NCBI RefSeq assembly: GCF_901709675.1
Contig: NC_051095.1
Coordinates: 25,773,956-25,837,955, forward strand
Reading direction: 5' to 3'
Length of the DNA: 64,000 nt
DNA from: Syngnathus acus
Taxonomy: Eukaryota > Chordata > Actinopteri > Syngnathiformes > Syngnathidae
Part shown: positions 53,460 through 64,000 of the stretch, in pieces
How positions within the stretch are numbered: position 1 is the first letter of the stretch
Layout: the number at the start of each line of letters is the position of its first letter
Translations under genes and position numbers: made by a program
The notes under the pieces: generated by a model
What the model saw: only the letters and a program-made list of their open reading frames with translations
Database searches by the model: none
Told to the model about the DNA's origin: nothing

Positions 53460-53946
53460 TTAATGTGACTTCTGTGTCTGAACTTCGCTGCAGATCTTCC
53501 CTATGTCAGGGCTGTAGGATGTGACTTTGATCTTCATACAGGCCTGTAGGCTCTCATCTACGAGGTGGGAACGGTGTTTGTTCTCTATGAAGTTCATGCT
53601 TGAGAACAATTGCTCGCATATGTATGTTGAGCCAAAGATGGACAAGACTCCAAATGCATACTTTTTCATGTTAATATACATGTCAGGAATGGCACTCCAT
53701 GTTTCAAAAACAAGTTTGTCAGGGTGGGGGAGTTTCTCCATATCACTCCATTTGTGCTCTTTAACGAGTGTAGCCTTTTGATGGGTGACTTCTTCAATAT
53801 CCGCCGTCAGTGATTTGAACTTATTTACCCATAAATCTTTATCCGCTATGTCGGCCAGTTCAATTTCTAAATCAGGCTTACTTACTCCGGTGAATGCAAC
53901 TGTGTTCAGCAGGGCTGGGTCGATGTCCAGCGGTGTGACAGGGAAA
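53460..53946 (-). pseudogene. hAT transposase C-terminal half
   Basis: The minus strand reads in frame from the LINE border (PVTPLDIDPALLNTVAF, then ADIADKDLWVNKFKSL) through EHKWSDMEKLPHPDKLVFETW to the hAT dimerisation region (FGSTYICEQLFSSMNFIENK...HRSHLVDESLQACMKI) and the stop. The reading frame is open over the whole stretch. Its N-terminal continuation is at 57149-57374. The family is the GTF2IRD2/ZBED-like hAT group. Confidence 0.85.
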
Positions 53947-56900
53947 GACTTAGACTTAGACTTAGACAGAACTTTATTGTCATTTTGTCAACACTAGGTG
54001 TGTACAAAACGAAATTTCGTTGCATACGGCTTTCAGCAATGTAGAGGTATTTCGGCTGGTTAAAAAAAGTGACATTCTATATAAAAATATGAAATAAGAT
54101 AATTATAAAGTACAAAGTGCAGCAGTGATAAAGTATGTGAACAGTGCAGGAGACAAAAACAGTATTTACAAGTGTGCAGAGGAATGCTACGTTTGAATGT
54201 TCAGCAGTCTGACGACAGCAGGGAAAAAACTATTGCAGAACCTGGTGGACCTGCAGCGGATGCTGCGAAACCTCTTCCCAGAGGGCAGCAGGGAGAACAG
54301 TCCATGGTGGGGGTGTGATGGGTCACTGATAATATTTCGGGCTCGGGACACGCAGCGCTGGGATGACAAGTCCTGAATGGAGGGAAGAGGAGCCCCGATG
54401 ATCCTCTCTGCTGTCCTCACCACTCTCCTCAGGTTCTTCCAATCGGAGGCGCTGCAACCTCCACACCACACCGAGAGACAGCTTGTCAGAATGCTCTCTA
54501 TGGTGCTTCGGTAGAACGTCCTCATGATGGGTGGGGGCAGGTGGGCTCTCCTCATCCTCCGCAGGAAGTACAAGCGCTTCTGTGCCCTCTTGACCAGTGT
54601 TGTGATGTTCACAGTCCAGGTGAGGTCGTCTGTGATGTGGACTCCCAGGAATTTAGTGCTGCTGACCACCTCCACAGCTGAGCTGTTGATGATCAGTGGA
54701 GCGTGGTGAGGCTGGTTCTTCCTGAAGTCGACGATGATCTCCTTCGTCTTCTCCACATTCAGGATCAGGCTATTTTCTCTGCACCAGCCCACCAACTGCT
54801 CCACCTCCTCTCTGTAGTCCAGGTCGTTGTTGTCCCTGATGAGGCCCACCACCGTTGTGTCGTCTGCAAACTTCACGATGTGATTGGTGGTGAACCTGGG
54901 GGCGCAGTCGTGTGTCATCAGGGTGAACAGCAGGGGGCTCAGGACGCAGCCCTGAGGGGAGCCTGTGCTGAGGGTGATGACATCGGAGGTGTTCTGTCCG
55001 ACCCGGACTGACTGAGGTCTGTTGGTGAGGAAGTCTAGCAGCCAGTTCCGAAGGGGGGTGCTGAAGCCCAGGTGTTCCAGTTTTTCCACCAGATGTTGTG
55101 GAATGATGGTATTAAACGCTGAGCTGAAGTCCAGGAACAGCAACCGCACGTGGGTGTTCCTCTCCTCCAGGTGAGCCAGGCTCAGGTGAAGAACGGAGGA
55201 GATGGCATCCTCAGTGGAGCGGTTCTGCCGGTAGGCAAACTGGAACGGATCGAATGTTGGGGGGAGTCTGGAGACGATGTGATCTTTGAGCAGCCTTTCG
55301 AAGCACTTCATCATGATGGGAGTCAGTGCCACAGGTCTGTAGTCATTCCATGAGGTGATTTGAGGTTTCTTCGGCACCGGAATGATGGAGGCAGCCTTGA
55401 AGCACACTGGCACTTTGGCTTGGTCCAGCGAGATGTTAAAAATGTCTGTGATGACACCAGCCAGCTGGCCTGCACATTCCTTGAACACCCGCCCAGGTAT
55501 GTTGTCGGGGCCTGGGGCCTTACGTGGGTTGACTCTTCTCAGAGTCTTCCACACGTCGGCTGAGTCAAGGCAGAGGACCTCCTCTTCCTGGTGGGGAACA
55601 GTTTTAACTGCCGGAGTGCTGTTTAGTGCCTCAAAACGCCCAAAGAAGTTATTTAGACCATTTAGGAAGTCAGCATCAACCTCACCCACCGGGGGGGAGG
55701 GTGAGTTGTAGTCCGTGATCGCCCGTATGCCTTGCCACATACTCCTGGTGTTATTGGCGTCGTGGAAAAAATCCTGAATTTTCCGACTGTGGCTTCGCTT
55801 CGCTAGCCTGATGGCACGGTTCAAGTTGGCTCTCGCTGTCCTCAGTGCCTCCTTGTCGCCAGACTTGAAGGCTGAGTTCCGTGCTCGTAGCATATGACGT
55901 ACATCCTCAGTCATCCAGGGTCGTTGGTTGGCTCGGGTGATGATGTTCTTAGTGGTGCTGACGTCCTCGGAGCATTTGTTGATGTAGGCTGACACAGTCA
56001 TGGCGTACTCATCAATGTTGATCTGATTGTCATATGTTGCTGCTGATTTGAACATGTCCCAGTCAGAGCACTCAAAGCAGTCCTGGAGTGCCTCCATGGC
56101 CCCCTCAGACCACACCCTCACCTGCTTCACTGTGGGTTTTGCTCTGATCAGCAGGGGCCTGTATGCAGGGGTTAGCATAACAGATAGGTGGTCTGAAGAG
56201 CCGAGGTGGGGGCGGGGGGCTGCTCTGAATGCATCCTTTATATTGGTGTAAACCAAGTCCAGAGTGTTCTCTCCCCGAGTTGGAAAATCCACGTGTTGGT
56301 AAAAATGAGGGAGAATAGTCTTCATGCTAGCCTGGTTGAAGTCCCCAGCAATGATGAAAACCCCCTCTGTGTGCGTGGATTGCAGCTCACTGATCGTCCG
56401 ATAGAGAACCCTCATGGCCTCTTTAGTGTTAGCGCTAGGAGGCACGTACACAGCCGTGATGCTAACAACAGTAAACTCTCTGGGCAGGTAGAAGGGTCTA
56501 CAGTTAACAGTCAAAAGCTCGATGTCCGAAGAGCAGAAGCTGGCGACAGATCTAGCATTTTTGCACCAGTTGTTGTTGATGTAGACACACAGCCCACCTC
56601 CTCGGGATTTACCGCTTAGCTCGCTGTTTCTGTCGGCGCGGAATGTAGCGAGCCCCTCCAGGCTAACGGCGTTGTCCGGCATTGATGAGTTCAGCCATGT
56701 CTCCGTCAGGATGAGAGCGCAGCAGTTCCTAACTTCCCTCTTTGAAGAGAGTTCCAGTTTTAGATGGTCCATTTTATTATCCAGTGAGCGGACGTTGGAG
56801 AGGAAGATGGATGGAAGCGGCGGTTTGTAGGGGTTAGCTCTCAGCTTAGCCGTTAGCCCACCTCGACAGCCGCGCTTTCGCCGCCGGTCACACCGCCTAC

Positions 56901-57148
56901 GCTTACTCCTCCTCCGGCGTGTGTTGCCCGGCGAGCCCGCTGCGTCGTGAGCTCCTGGGGCTAGCGCCCTAAGCACTCCGAGGCTACGCAAACAGACTAG
57001 GGTCGTTGTGGCTACGAGTCCGAAAACACTCGATGACCGTACCTCCAGCAGGCGCTGGCGATCGTACACTACTCTACTGGATGGATAAACTAAACTTTGT
57101 GTTGTTTGTAGTGTCCTAGGCGACATATTTTGCCCGAAGAGAGGGTAG
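53947..57148 (-). mobile_element. L2/CR1-type LINE inserted in a hAT transposase
   Basis: The 5' end lies at about 57140, only some 14 bases before the ATG. The 3' end is AATAAAGTTCTGTCTAAGTCTAAG, with a hexamer tail at 53947-53965. The split hAT codons (…KEKPTLS at 57150 and FPVTPL… at 53946) meet exactly when the LINE is removed. The duplicated target is no more than a few bases. It is a distinct subfamily from the 46700 copy, with a TCTAAG tail in place of GACTTT. Confidence 0.88.
54187..57126 (-). CDS. L2/CR1-type LINE endonuclease-reverse transcriptase, uninterrupted 979 codons
   Basis: The start is the ATG at 57126, near the element's 5' border. Residues about 1-105 are a basic, Arg/Lys-rich N-terminus. 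The endonuclease covers about 106-320, with NVRSLDNKMD at 111, the catalytic Glu in TETWL at about 143, GDFNQAS at about 261 and the SDH triplet at about 311. The reverse transcriptase covers about 570-830, with NDYRPVALTPIMMKCFERLL at about 594, FLDFSSAFN at about 664, GSPQGCVLSPLLFTL at about 722 and the catalytic FADD at about 753. A C-terminal thumb with TFYRSTIES follows. No stop or frame break is seen, so this copy may encode active enzyme. Many fish relatives are broken. The 3' UTR is about 220 bp. Confidence 0.9.
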   Translation of the reverse strand: MSPRTLQTTQSLVYPSSRVVYDRQRLLEVRSSSVFGLVATTTLVCLRSLGVLRALAPGAHDAAGSPGNTRRRRSKRRRCDRRRKRGCRGGLTAKLRANPYKPPLPSIFLSNVRSLDNKMDHLKLELSSKREVRNCCALILTETWLNSSMPDNAVSLEGLATFRADRNSELSGKSRGGGLCVYINNNWCKNARSVASFCSSDIELLTVNCRPFYLPREFTVVSITAVYVPPSANTKEAMRVLYRTISELQSTHTEGVFIIAGDFNQASMKTILPHFYQHVDFPTRGENTLDLVYTNIKDAFRAAPRPHLGSSDHLSVMLTPAYRPLLIRAKPTVKQVRVWSEGAMEALQDCFECSDWDMFKSAATYDNQINIDEYAMTVSAYINKCSEDVSTTKNIITRANQRPWMTEDVRHMLRARNSAFKSGDKEALRTARANLNRAIRLAKRSHSRKIQDFFHDANNTRSMWQGIRAITDYNSPSPPVGEVDADFLNGLNNFFGRFEALNSTPAVKTVPHQEEEVLCLDSADVWKTLRRVNPRKAPGPDNIPGRVFKECAGQLAGVITDIFNISLDQAKVPVCFKAASIIPVPKKPQITSWNDYRPVALTPIMMKCFERLLKDHIVSRLPPTFDPFQFAYRQNRSTEDAISSVLHLSLAHLEERNTHVRLLFLDFSSAFNTIIPQHLVEKLEHLGFSTPLRNWLLDFLTNRPQSVRVGQNTSDVITLSTGSPQGCVLSPLLFTLMTHDCAPRFTTNHIVKFADDTTVVGLIRDNNDLDYREEVEQLVGWCRENSLILNVEKTKEIIVDFRKNQPHHAPLIINSSAVEVVSSTKFLGVHITDDLTWTVNITTLVKRAQKRLYFLRRMRRAHLPPPIMRTFYRSTIESILTSCLSVWCGGCSASDWKNLRRVVRTAERIIGAPLPSIQDLSSQRCVSRARNIISDPSHPHHGLFSLLPSGKRFRSIRCRSTRFCNSFFPAVVRLLNIQT

Positions 57149-57374
57149 GCTTCTCCTTTCTGAAATCACTGAATCTTTCTCCAAATGCAGCTTGCATTGT
57201 AATGATGGCACGGTGGAAATAATCATAATTTATTTGATTGTTCGCTTCTTTGAACTCTCTTAGGGAGGGAAAGTGAGAGAGCGTACCTTTTTGTGCATCT
57301 CTTGCGAACACTGTCATCTTGCGCTCAAATGCCAAAACATCTTCCTGCATCTGCAGGGATGTCTGTCCGTCCAT
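57149..57374 (-). pseudogene. hAT transposase, central fragment upstream of the LINE
   Basis: The minus strand reads MQEDVLAFERKMTVFARDAQ through a conserved AAFGERFSDFRKEKPTLS segment, at which the LINE interrupts it. The frame is the same as that of 53946-53460. Upstream of 57385 the transposase is replaced by simple repeats, so the BED finger and the first catalytic residues are missing. Confidence 0.8.
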
Positions 57375-57385
57375 CCGTCCGCCTG

Positions 57386-57629
57386 CTACCTACCTACCTA
57401 CCTACCTACCTACTGTTGCGTATTGTGAGCGATGTCCGTTGTTGAGCGAGGAAAAACTATGATGTGGAGTATAGAGTTGGTTCTTTATTGGCAAGATCTT
57501 AGGTTGTTTAATGGCGGCACATGAAACAACAACTTCCTTCTCCAGGTCAGCTTGTTTTATACTGTCCGGAAAAGGCGGGAAAATGTCACATGACCAGTTG
57601 GTATCTGTGAGTGTGGGGGGCGTCACCCC

Positions 57630-57681
<52 letters not shown>

Positions 57682-57861
57682 TATGTGTGTGTGTTTATAC
57701 AGTCCTGTGTGTTTTATTCGTGTTCTGATTGAGCAGTTATGTTTATATAAACTAATGAAAAGAATTGCACACATATGTACATTAAAACGTACATGAGATT
57801 GTCTAACCTAACAGAATATATACACATTGCTGTTGCTCTCTCTTCACTTCCTACCTACCTA

Positions 57862-57947
<86 letters not shown>

Positions 57948-58585
57948 GTATGCAACAGGGAAGTTGTTGTTCACTCAGGTGTTTTTCACAAGGTACAACA
58001 CAACATCTCACATTCGTGGCGACTTACTGTTAAAGGTTACAAAGAAAACTTTCAACTGTGCCTGCACAAATTCCACTTCCTTCGTCTAAACATCTAAATC
58101 CTTCAATAATAAAAATAGAGCTGCAAGGCATATGTTGTCCTCAAAACCTTGCTTCACTCTGAGCCTCTCTCAAGCATCAGAACTCCTGAAGCGAGTCTGC
58201 TTTAAGCACGGGACACTCATTTCAGAGTCTACCTCTGAAAGAAATCTGGTCCCAAAGGAGATTGTTATTAAAACATTTATGCACCCTGGGCCTTTGCATA
58301 TTACATTTCCTCAGTGAGCAGCAATGGTTAAAGTAGGACACACCTACGTATCAACATGATCCAGAGGCTTTTATAGTTTGCTGTTATTACTTATTCTTTA
58401 CTACAATGAAAATGAAAACAAGCTACTTGTTTTTTACTCTTGTCAGGAAAAGGGTGAACACCACTGAACATCTCTTGGGAATGTTTGAGCACTGGGCAAC
58501 CACAGAGACACTACATTTGCCACTACAACTGTGCTATATTTGAACAGCATCAAATCCCTATTGTATATTATTTTAGGTGTCAGTC
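57386..58585. repeat. Microsatellites: (CTAC)n, (GT)n and (CTAT)n; no gene
   Basis: CTAC repeats lie at about 57388-57413, GT repeats at about 57632-57694 and CTAT repeats at about 57861-57948. The remaining sequence to 58585 shows no recognisable coding region or bounded element. Confidence 0.85.
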
Positions 58586-58597
58586 AATCAGATGCCA

Positions 58598-58950
58598 ATA
58601 ACCCGCTTGTCCCCACGGGGGTCGCGGGCGTGCTGGAGCCTATCCCAGCAGTCATCGGGCAGTAGGCGGGGGACACCCTCAACCAGTTGCCACCCAATCA
58701 CAGGGCACACAGAGACGAACAACCATCTGCACACGCACTCACACCTAGGGGCAATTTGGAGTGCTCAATCGGCCTACCATGCAAGTTTTTGGAATGTAGG
58801 AGAAAATCAGAGTACCCGGAGAAAACCCACACAGGCACAGGGAGAACATGCAAACTCCACACAGGAAGGCCGGAACCGAAATTTAATCCACAACCTCTGC
58901 AAAGAGAGGCAGACGTTCTAACCAGTGATCCACCGTGCTCTACCGTGCCG
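58598..58950 (-). mobile_element. tRNA-derived SINE, copy 3, diverged
   Basis: Same family as 25719-26077, with the tail shortened to 'ggggacaagcgg' on the minus strand, so the GATG tract is lost. Flanks gatgccaata and gatcccaata could be a diverged target duplication. The B box region ('ggattaaatttcgg') has decayed, making this the oldest of the three copies. Confidence 0.75.
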
Positions 58951-59639
58951 GATCCCAATATACAGTCCCACTTTAATCATAGTTATGTATGGCATCTCTG
59001 AGAAAACTGAGTATCATTTTTCGTTTCGTTTATTTTTCAAACGTGGAAAAAAATACAATTACTGTACACAATGAAAAGACATGACAAAATACATGCATAT
59101 ACATATATACACATACAGACATACTACATACATACATATACATATATATACATATAAAAATATACATATACATATATATACATATACACATACATATGCA
59201 CACATACATACACACAAACTAAAAGAGTAGCAATGAAGATATAACCACAAAGAAACCATAAATCACATTCACATGTCTGAAAAGGAGTGGGAAGAAGTAT
59301 AATTTATTTAATCCCACCCCCTTTTAATAATCCCTAAATACCCAGTCATAAATCATTTTGCCTCTGTTATCCCAACAAAATACTAAATTACTAAATTATC
59401 TCCAACCTGCTGCTCGCTAGACACTAAACAAGTACCTACACAATATTAATACATACGTATATCTCACACACAGACATTTAACATACATACATACATACCT
59501 CAAATACAACACAAAGATACCTGAATGGTAAAAATAAACAAAATAAAAACAAAAAACAGCATGAACAAAACAATGACAAACAGACAAACAAAACCAACAA
59601 AGAAACGTAAATCAATAATTACTAAGCACCCCATGATAC

Positions 59640-62603
59640 TCATACACCCTCATTTCTGTACCTTGTAAAAATAATTTCTTCTTTATATCTTTTTTTAAAC
59701 TGATAGATGTTTGAACATTCCCTGAGCGTTTCCTCCAAAGTATTCCATAACTTAACTCCACATGTTGAAATACAGAATGTTTTTTTTGTTGTGCGTGCCT
59801 TCCTTATCCTGTAATTAAATGTCCCCCTTAAATTATAACCCCCTTCCCTTCCAGTGAAAAGATTCTGAATATTAGTTGGCAACAGATTATTTTTTGCTTT
59901 GTAAAGTATTTGTGCTGTCCGGAATTCCACTATATCTTTGAGTTTGATGAGTTTTGACTCTAAGAATAATGAATTTGTGTGATCCCTGTGTCCTGCCCCA
60001 TGAATGATCCGTATTGCTTTTTTTTGTCAAATAATAAGTGGATATATTGTGCTTATGTAATTATTACCCCAGATTTCTACATAATACAATATGGAAGAAC
60101 TAGTGTATTATAAAGGATGCGGAGTGATTTATGATCCAGAGCCTGTTTTGCTCTATTTAATACTGCGATGCATCTTGAGATTTTAGTTTGTACATGTTTA
60201 ACTTGTGATTTCCAACTGATCTTATCATCTATTGTCACCCCTAAAAATTTAATCTCATTCACTCTTTCAATACTAACCCCATCCAGCTTTATCTCTAGTT
60301 TCAAATTAGTTCTGTGATTACCAAAAAGTATTACTCTTGTTTGCTTAGGTTTAAGGATAATTTATTGCTGTCCAACCATACCTTTAATTTGCTTAATTCC
60401 TTATTTATTAGTCTTGTTAAGGTGTGTAAATCACTACCAGAACAAAAAATATTTGTGTCATCTGCAAACAAAACCATCTTCAAAATATGTGATACCTTGC
60501 ATATATCATTTATATATAATATAAAAAGTTTAGGGCCCAACAGTGACCCCTGAGGGACGCCACAACTAATGTCCAAACACGTTGAACAAGTGTCACCCAA
60601 CTTCACAAACTGCTTCCTTTTTGTTAAATAGCTCTTGATCCATTCTAATGGTTTCCCCCTGATGCCATACCGATGTAATTTATTAAATAATATTTCATGA
60701 TTTATTGTGTCAAATGCCTTTCTTAGATCTATGAATATCCCAACTGTATATTGTTTTAGGTCTATTGCGTTAGTAATTTCCTCCACTGAGTCAATTAGTG
60801 CCAGTGATGTTGCTCTGTTGGATCTAAATCCATATTGACTTTCAGTGAGTACTTTATATTTATCTATAAATTGTCCAGTCGGTTATTGAAAAGTTTTTCC
60901 AGTATTTTAGAAAATTGTGATAGTAATGATACAGGTCTGTAGTTTGTGAAGTGGTGTTTGTTCCTGGTTTTATACAAAGGTATGATTTTTGCTATTTTCA
61001 TTTTATCTGGAAATATACCGGTCAGAAATGATAGGTTACAGATGTATGTTAATGGTTTAGAAATCCCCTCAATCACTCGTTTTACGGTAATCATATCAAT
61101 GTCATCACAGTCTTTGGATGTCTTGTTTGTGCATTGGGAAACTATCTTTATAATTTCTTTCTCATCCGCTGCTTTGAGGAACATTGAGCTCAGATTCCTA
61201 TCTATTAAACTATTACACTGCTCCTCAGTTGTTACTGAATCTGGGATTTGTTTGGCCAGATCAGGTCCCACACTTACAAAGAATGTATTAAAGTTATCAG
61301 CCACTTCTTGCATATCATGCTTCTCAGTGTTATTGATAATAAAATATTTAGGATAATTAATTTTTTTAGAGCCATTTTTTATTACAGTATTCATTATATT
61401 CCATATTTCTTTGGTGTTATTTTTATTATCATTTAATATTTTACTATAGTATTCTTTTCTAGCAGCTCTTTTAATATTAGTTAGTTTATTCTTATATTGT
61501 TTGTATTTATTTTCTGACTCTTTAGTTCTCTGTCTTATACATTCTCTGTAAAGTGTATTTTTCTTTTTACAGGCATTTTGTAAGCCCTTTGTGATCCAGG
61601 GATGATCTACATACTTTAGTTTCCTATTATTTACTTTTACAGGGCAGTATTTGTCATATAACCTTTTGAAAATTTTTAAGAATTCCTCATATGCACAGTT
61701 AATGTTATTTTCATTGTATATAGTATCCCAGTTTTGTGACATTAAACCATTTTTAAATGCGTTTATTGTTTCTTCTGTTTTAATTCTTCTGTATTCCTGT
61801 TTTTTGGCCGGTTGAGTAATTTTATAGTTGTCATCAAAAACCATAAAAACTGGCAAATGGTCACTGATGTCGCTGACTAATAACCCACTTATGGTGTTGT
61901 TTAAAATGTCATTTGTGAATATATTATCACTAAGAGTGGCACAGTGAGAAGTTATTCTGGTTGGTCTAGTGATTTTTGGATACAAGTTCATGCTATATAT
62001 TGTGTTAACAAAGTGTTCGGTCAGTTTGTGCTTGTTTGGATTGAGTAAATCAATGTTGAAGTCTCCACAGATGAAAATTGTTTTGCAACTGATTTTTGAA
62101 AACACCTCCTCCATCCATTCTGTGAACAGTTCAATGCTAGAACCTGGTGTCCGATATATGCAGCTAATGATTACATTTTTCTTTTTTTCTTTGAGTATTT
62201 CAATTGTTATGCATTCCAATATGTTGTTAACTACCATTGACATATCCTGTATCACCCTGACATTTAATGTCTTTTCCACATAGATCGCAACTCCTCCTCC
62301 ACCTTTGTTTTGTCGATCTATGTGTATAAAGTCATATCCCTCCAGCTCAAAGTCCGCCCCTTTTACTGTGTTGATCCATGTTTCCGTTATTGCAATAATG
62401 TTGAATGGGCGAGTAAACTGATGAAGATAATCCTTAATGTTTGTAAAGTTGGCATACAGACTCCTACTGTTAATATGTATAATAGACAGTTTGCTATCTT
62501 TATTGATTCTATTAAATTCCTCATCAGTATAATAACTGCAGTTATTGTTGATTGAGTTGAAGAAGTTGTTATCCGGGTACTTTTGCTTCCTCCGGTGTTC
62601 CAT
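59640..62603 (-). pseudogene. Two-ORF LINE ORF2 endonuclease-reverse transcriptase (copy c)
   Basis: The main frame 62603-60864 (579 codons) contains the endonuclease (IIHINSRSLYANF, AITETWI, ICGDFNIDLLNP, SDHLPVFMV) and the start of the reverse transcriptase (NYRPVSLLSQFSKILEKLF). After a break near 60860 the core resumes at 60786-60331 with GIFIDLRKAFDTINHEI, GVPQGSLLGPKLFILYIND and the catalytic FADDTNIF. Another break follows near 60320. The next frame is at 60304-60077 (IKFLGVTIDDKISW) and the C-terminus at 59930-59640 (GVKLWNTLEETL). At least three frame breaks make it inactive. The family is CR1/jockey-like. Confidence 0.87.
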
Positions 62604-63152
62604 TGAGCTTGATAAATATTTTACAGTTTGTAGTCCAGGTATGTTGAATTTTCTTCTGCTTCCTCAGGTAGCGTGCTTTTTTGGCAATATCAGCGTTGCG
62701 CTTGGTCAGGTGCTCATTGATGTAGACGTCGGTTCCTCTCAGCTTTCTTCCTTGTTTTAATAGTGCAATCTTCTGTTTTTTGTTGACAAACCGCATGATG
62801 ACAGCGGGTTTGTCTCCGGGGCTCCTCTTGGGCAGAGGGTGGCAAGCTTCGATGTTGTCGCAGTCCAGCTGTATCCCCTTGGACTGCAGGAAAGTAGCCA
62901 CCTGTTGCTCCGTGGAACATCCAGTTCACCGGGCTCACCTCCCTCGCCAGCGGCCAATGCCCGGGCGTATAACCGGGCTTTGATGTTGACTCCGGAGATG
63001 ATCACATCGTTAATTCTGGTGGTGGGAAGCCGTTGATGCCTTCTTCGGACCCATGTTTGGGACGTGCTAGTCCAGGAGGTTAGCTTACTTTGCGTTTGTC
63101 GAGTGCCAACCAATACGTCGTTTCCGTCCGTCTGCTTCACTGTCTCTGTCAC
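62569..63152 (-). pseudogene. Two-ORF LINE ORF1 (copy c)
   Basis: A minus-strand ORF1 in two frames: 63152-62757 (NDVIISGVNIKARLYARAL) and 62901-62569 (FLQSKGIQLDCDNIEACHPLP, IMRFVNKKQKIALLKQGRKL, INEHLTKRNADIAKKARYL). It is colinear with copy b at 12945-12237 but lacks the long coiled coil. Its end overlaps the start of ORF2 (62603) by about 35 bases, in a different frame. Confidence 0.83.
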
Positions 63153-63155
63153 ATT

Positions 63156-63416
63156 TCACATCTCAAGGCCAGGCCAAGTGTCATCTGTTTTGGAAATCCA
63201 GATATGGTCAGCATACGCCATATAGGACCTTTCTCCTATTGCTGAATATGCGATTTCATGAACAAGTGCATCTTTGTGACTTAAGCATTCTTTTTTGTGT
63301 TCTTTTAAAAATGGTCTATCTTTGTCATTCAAGCTGCTGTTACCGTTAATGACACGGGAGAGGGCCTCATTGTGTTGTTGCAATACATCACTGGGATGTG
63401 TGAGCTGAAGTGCCAC
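63156..63416 (-). CDS. Hypothetical minus-strand ORF, possible exon
   Basis: An 86-codon frame reads MALQLTHPSDVLQQHNEALS and ends ...SKTDDTWPGLEM before a stop. The composition is that of a normal soluble protein (mixed charged and polar residues, no repeats). A possible splice acceptor (ggcacttcag) lies just inside its 5' end. I do not recognise the family and it has no support beyond openness, so it could be part of an unrecognised transposon or chance. Confidence 0.3.
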   Translation of the reverse strand: MALQLTHPSDVLQQHNEALSRVINGNSSLNDKDRPFLKEHKKECLSHKDALVHEIAYSAIGERSYMAYADHIWISKTDDTWPGLEM

Positions 63417-63419
63417 TCA

Positions 63420-64000
63420 TTTTGCATTCTTACAAAAGCAACCAGCTAAACAGCTGTGTTATTTCAGAGATATGACTGAATTTGTGAAGGTGATGGGAGC
63501 ATGTCTTTACTTTTACTAAGACTCCTACATAGAGGCAAGAGTGAAATTTGTTTAATGAACAGTATGTATCATTTATGCACTTGCATTCACACAGTTTGAA
63601 GGGCAACACATGTAAATCCTGAAACTCGCATGGTTGCTATGAAGCTGTTTGTCTTTACCATTGTGCAAGAGGTGTATTTCAGTTGACCACCATTTGCCTT
63701 GTCACGAAGGAATGGCTGTTTCTGCATGGGATGCATTTACCCATAAGGCAAGACAGAATAAAACTAAAATTTGCCATTTCTGTTGAAACCCATAAGGCAA
63801 GGCAGAATAATTTATAATAATAATTTCTGTTGAAATTGCGTGTGAAGGCGAAGAAGCTGAATAAAAATTTGGGGAATGCTACAGAATGATGTCAAATGAT
63901 ACTGACTAACAGGAAGTGTTATACAATAGCTGGGAATGAGCTGAAAATGTTGAGAAAAACTGTGAGAGAAATTGTGAGCGAAAAAACGGTGAGAGAAAGA
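63420..64000. other. No gene seen
   Basis: AT-rich sequence. The phrase 'cccataaggca(a)gacagaataa' occurs twice, at about 63740 and 63790. Nothing else was identified. Confidence 0.4.

Larger units (their letters stand above)
52882..57385 (-). mobile_element. hAT DNA transposon split by a LINE
   Basis: The right-hand (3') end starts CAGGGGTCTGCAACCTTT at 52882. Transposase coding follows on the minus strand in two parts, 57374-57149 and 53946-53460, separated by a 3.2-kb LINE. A palindromic hammerhead-type insertion lies at 53016-53190 in its 3' region. The 5' part stops at about 57385 against CCGT/CTAC repeats, and no opposite inverted end was found, so the element is truncated there. Confidence 0.82.
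59020..63152 (-). mobile_element. Two-ORF LINE (copy c), near full length
   Basis: Minus-strand order: ORF1 (63152-62569), ORF2 (62603-59640), then a long 3' UTR rich in 'catacatatacatat' words ending at about 59020. The UTR organisation and C-terminal motif match copy a at 4890-5428. It is the most complete of the three copies in the window. Confidence 0.85.

Noticed and set aside
57586-57796. Cys/Val and Thr/His repeat frames
   Set aside because: These are translations of the (GT)n microsatellite.

Overview
This window is a transposon graveyard from a vertebrate genome, most likely a ray-finned (percomorph-type) fish. The evidence is Rex3/RTE-type LINEs with a GATG-repeat tail, a tRNA-derived SINE sharing that tail, L2/CR1-type LINEs, BEL/Pao and Ty3/gypsy-like LTR elements, many hAT elements with CAGGGG...CCCCTG ends and 8-bp target duplications, a gammaretrovirus-like ERV, and abundant CA/TA/CTAT microsatellites. 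I found no convincing host gene. All comparisons were made by eye, without alignment software or databases.

Layout. 1-3.5 kb: a small hammerhead-like retroelement, a deleted hAT, an AT-rich tandem repeat and a minisatellite built on ACCGGAAGTG. 4-7.7 kb: a Rex3 5' fragment, then a LINE 3' end interrupted by a DNA transposon that holds a second one. 7.7-9.7 kb: a BEL/Pao integrase broken by two insertions, one an internally deleted 'mini-LINE'. 9.7-15 kb: a decayed two-ORF LINE (minus) abutting a Rex3 copy (plus). 15.9-17.8 kb: a tRNA-Glu-like relic and a hAT. 18.4-25.3 kb: an ERV on the minus strand with nearly identical 763-bp LTRs and a ruined interior. 25.7-27.5 kb: a SINE, a LINE 3' end and a solo LTR.

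28.9-39.5 kb is the centrepiece: a 10.6-kb cut-and-paste-type transposon resembling Ginger1. It has long terminal inverted repeats starting TGTYG, each carrying arrays of about 166-bp units with a strong palindrome. Its single minus-strand gene has 15 exons, which I could place one by one with GT/AG borders and consistent phase (2,679 nt). The product order is N-terminal region, H2C2 zinc-binding domain, DDE integrase core, GPY/F-like module, Pro/Ala-rich repeat linker, Ulp1-type cysteine protease, PHD finger. Only one in-frame stop and one terminal frameshift are evident. A hAT sits harmlessly in intron 3 and a hammerhead-like element sits in the left inverted repeat.

41.6-45.6 kb: a solo LTR with an internal duplication and a short non-autonomous LTR element with internal minisatellites. 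46.7-49.9 kb: a nearly intact L2/CR1-type LINE with one frameshift. 51-57.4 kb: a SINE, a hAT, and another hAT whose transposase gene is split by a LINE with an uninterrupted 979-codon ORF. 58.6-63.2 kb: a third SINE copy and a third two-ORF LINE. The elements interact: the SINE tail matches Rex3, the mini-LINE keeps the ends of the L2/CR1-type LINE, and several insertions are nested with intact target duplications that give a relative order of events.
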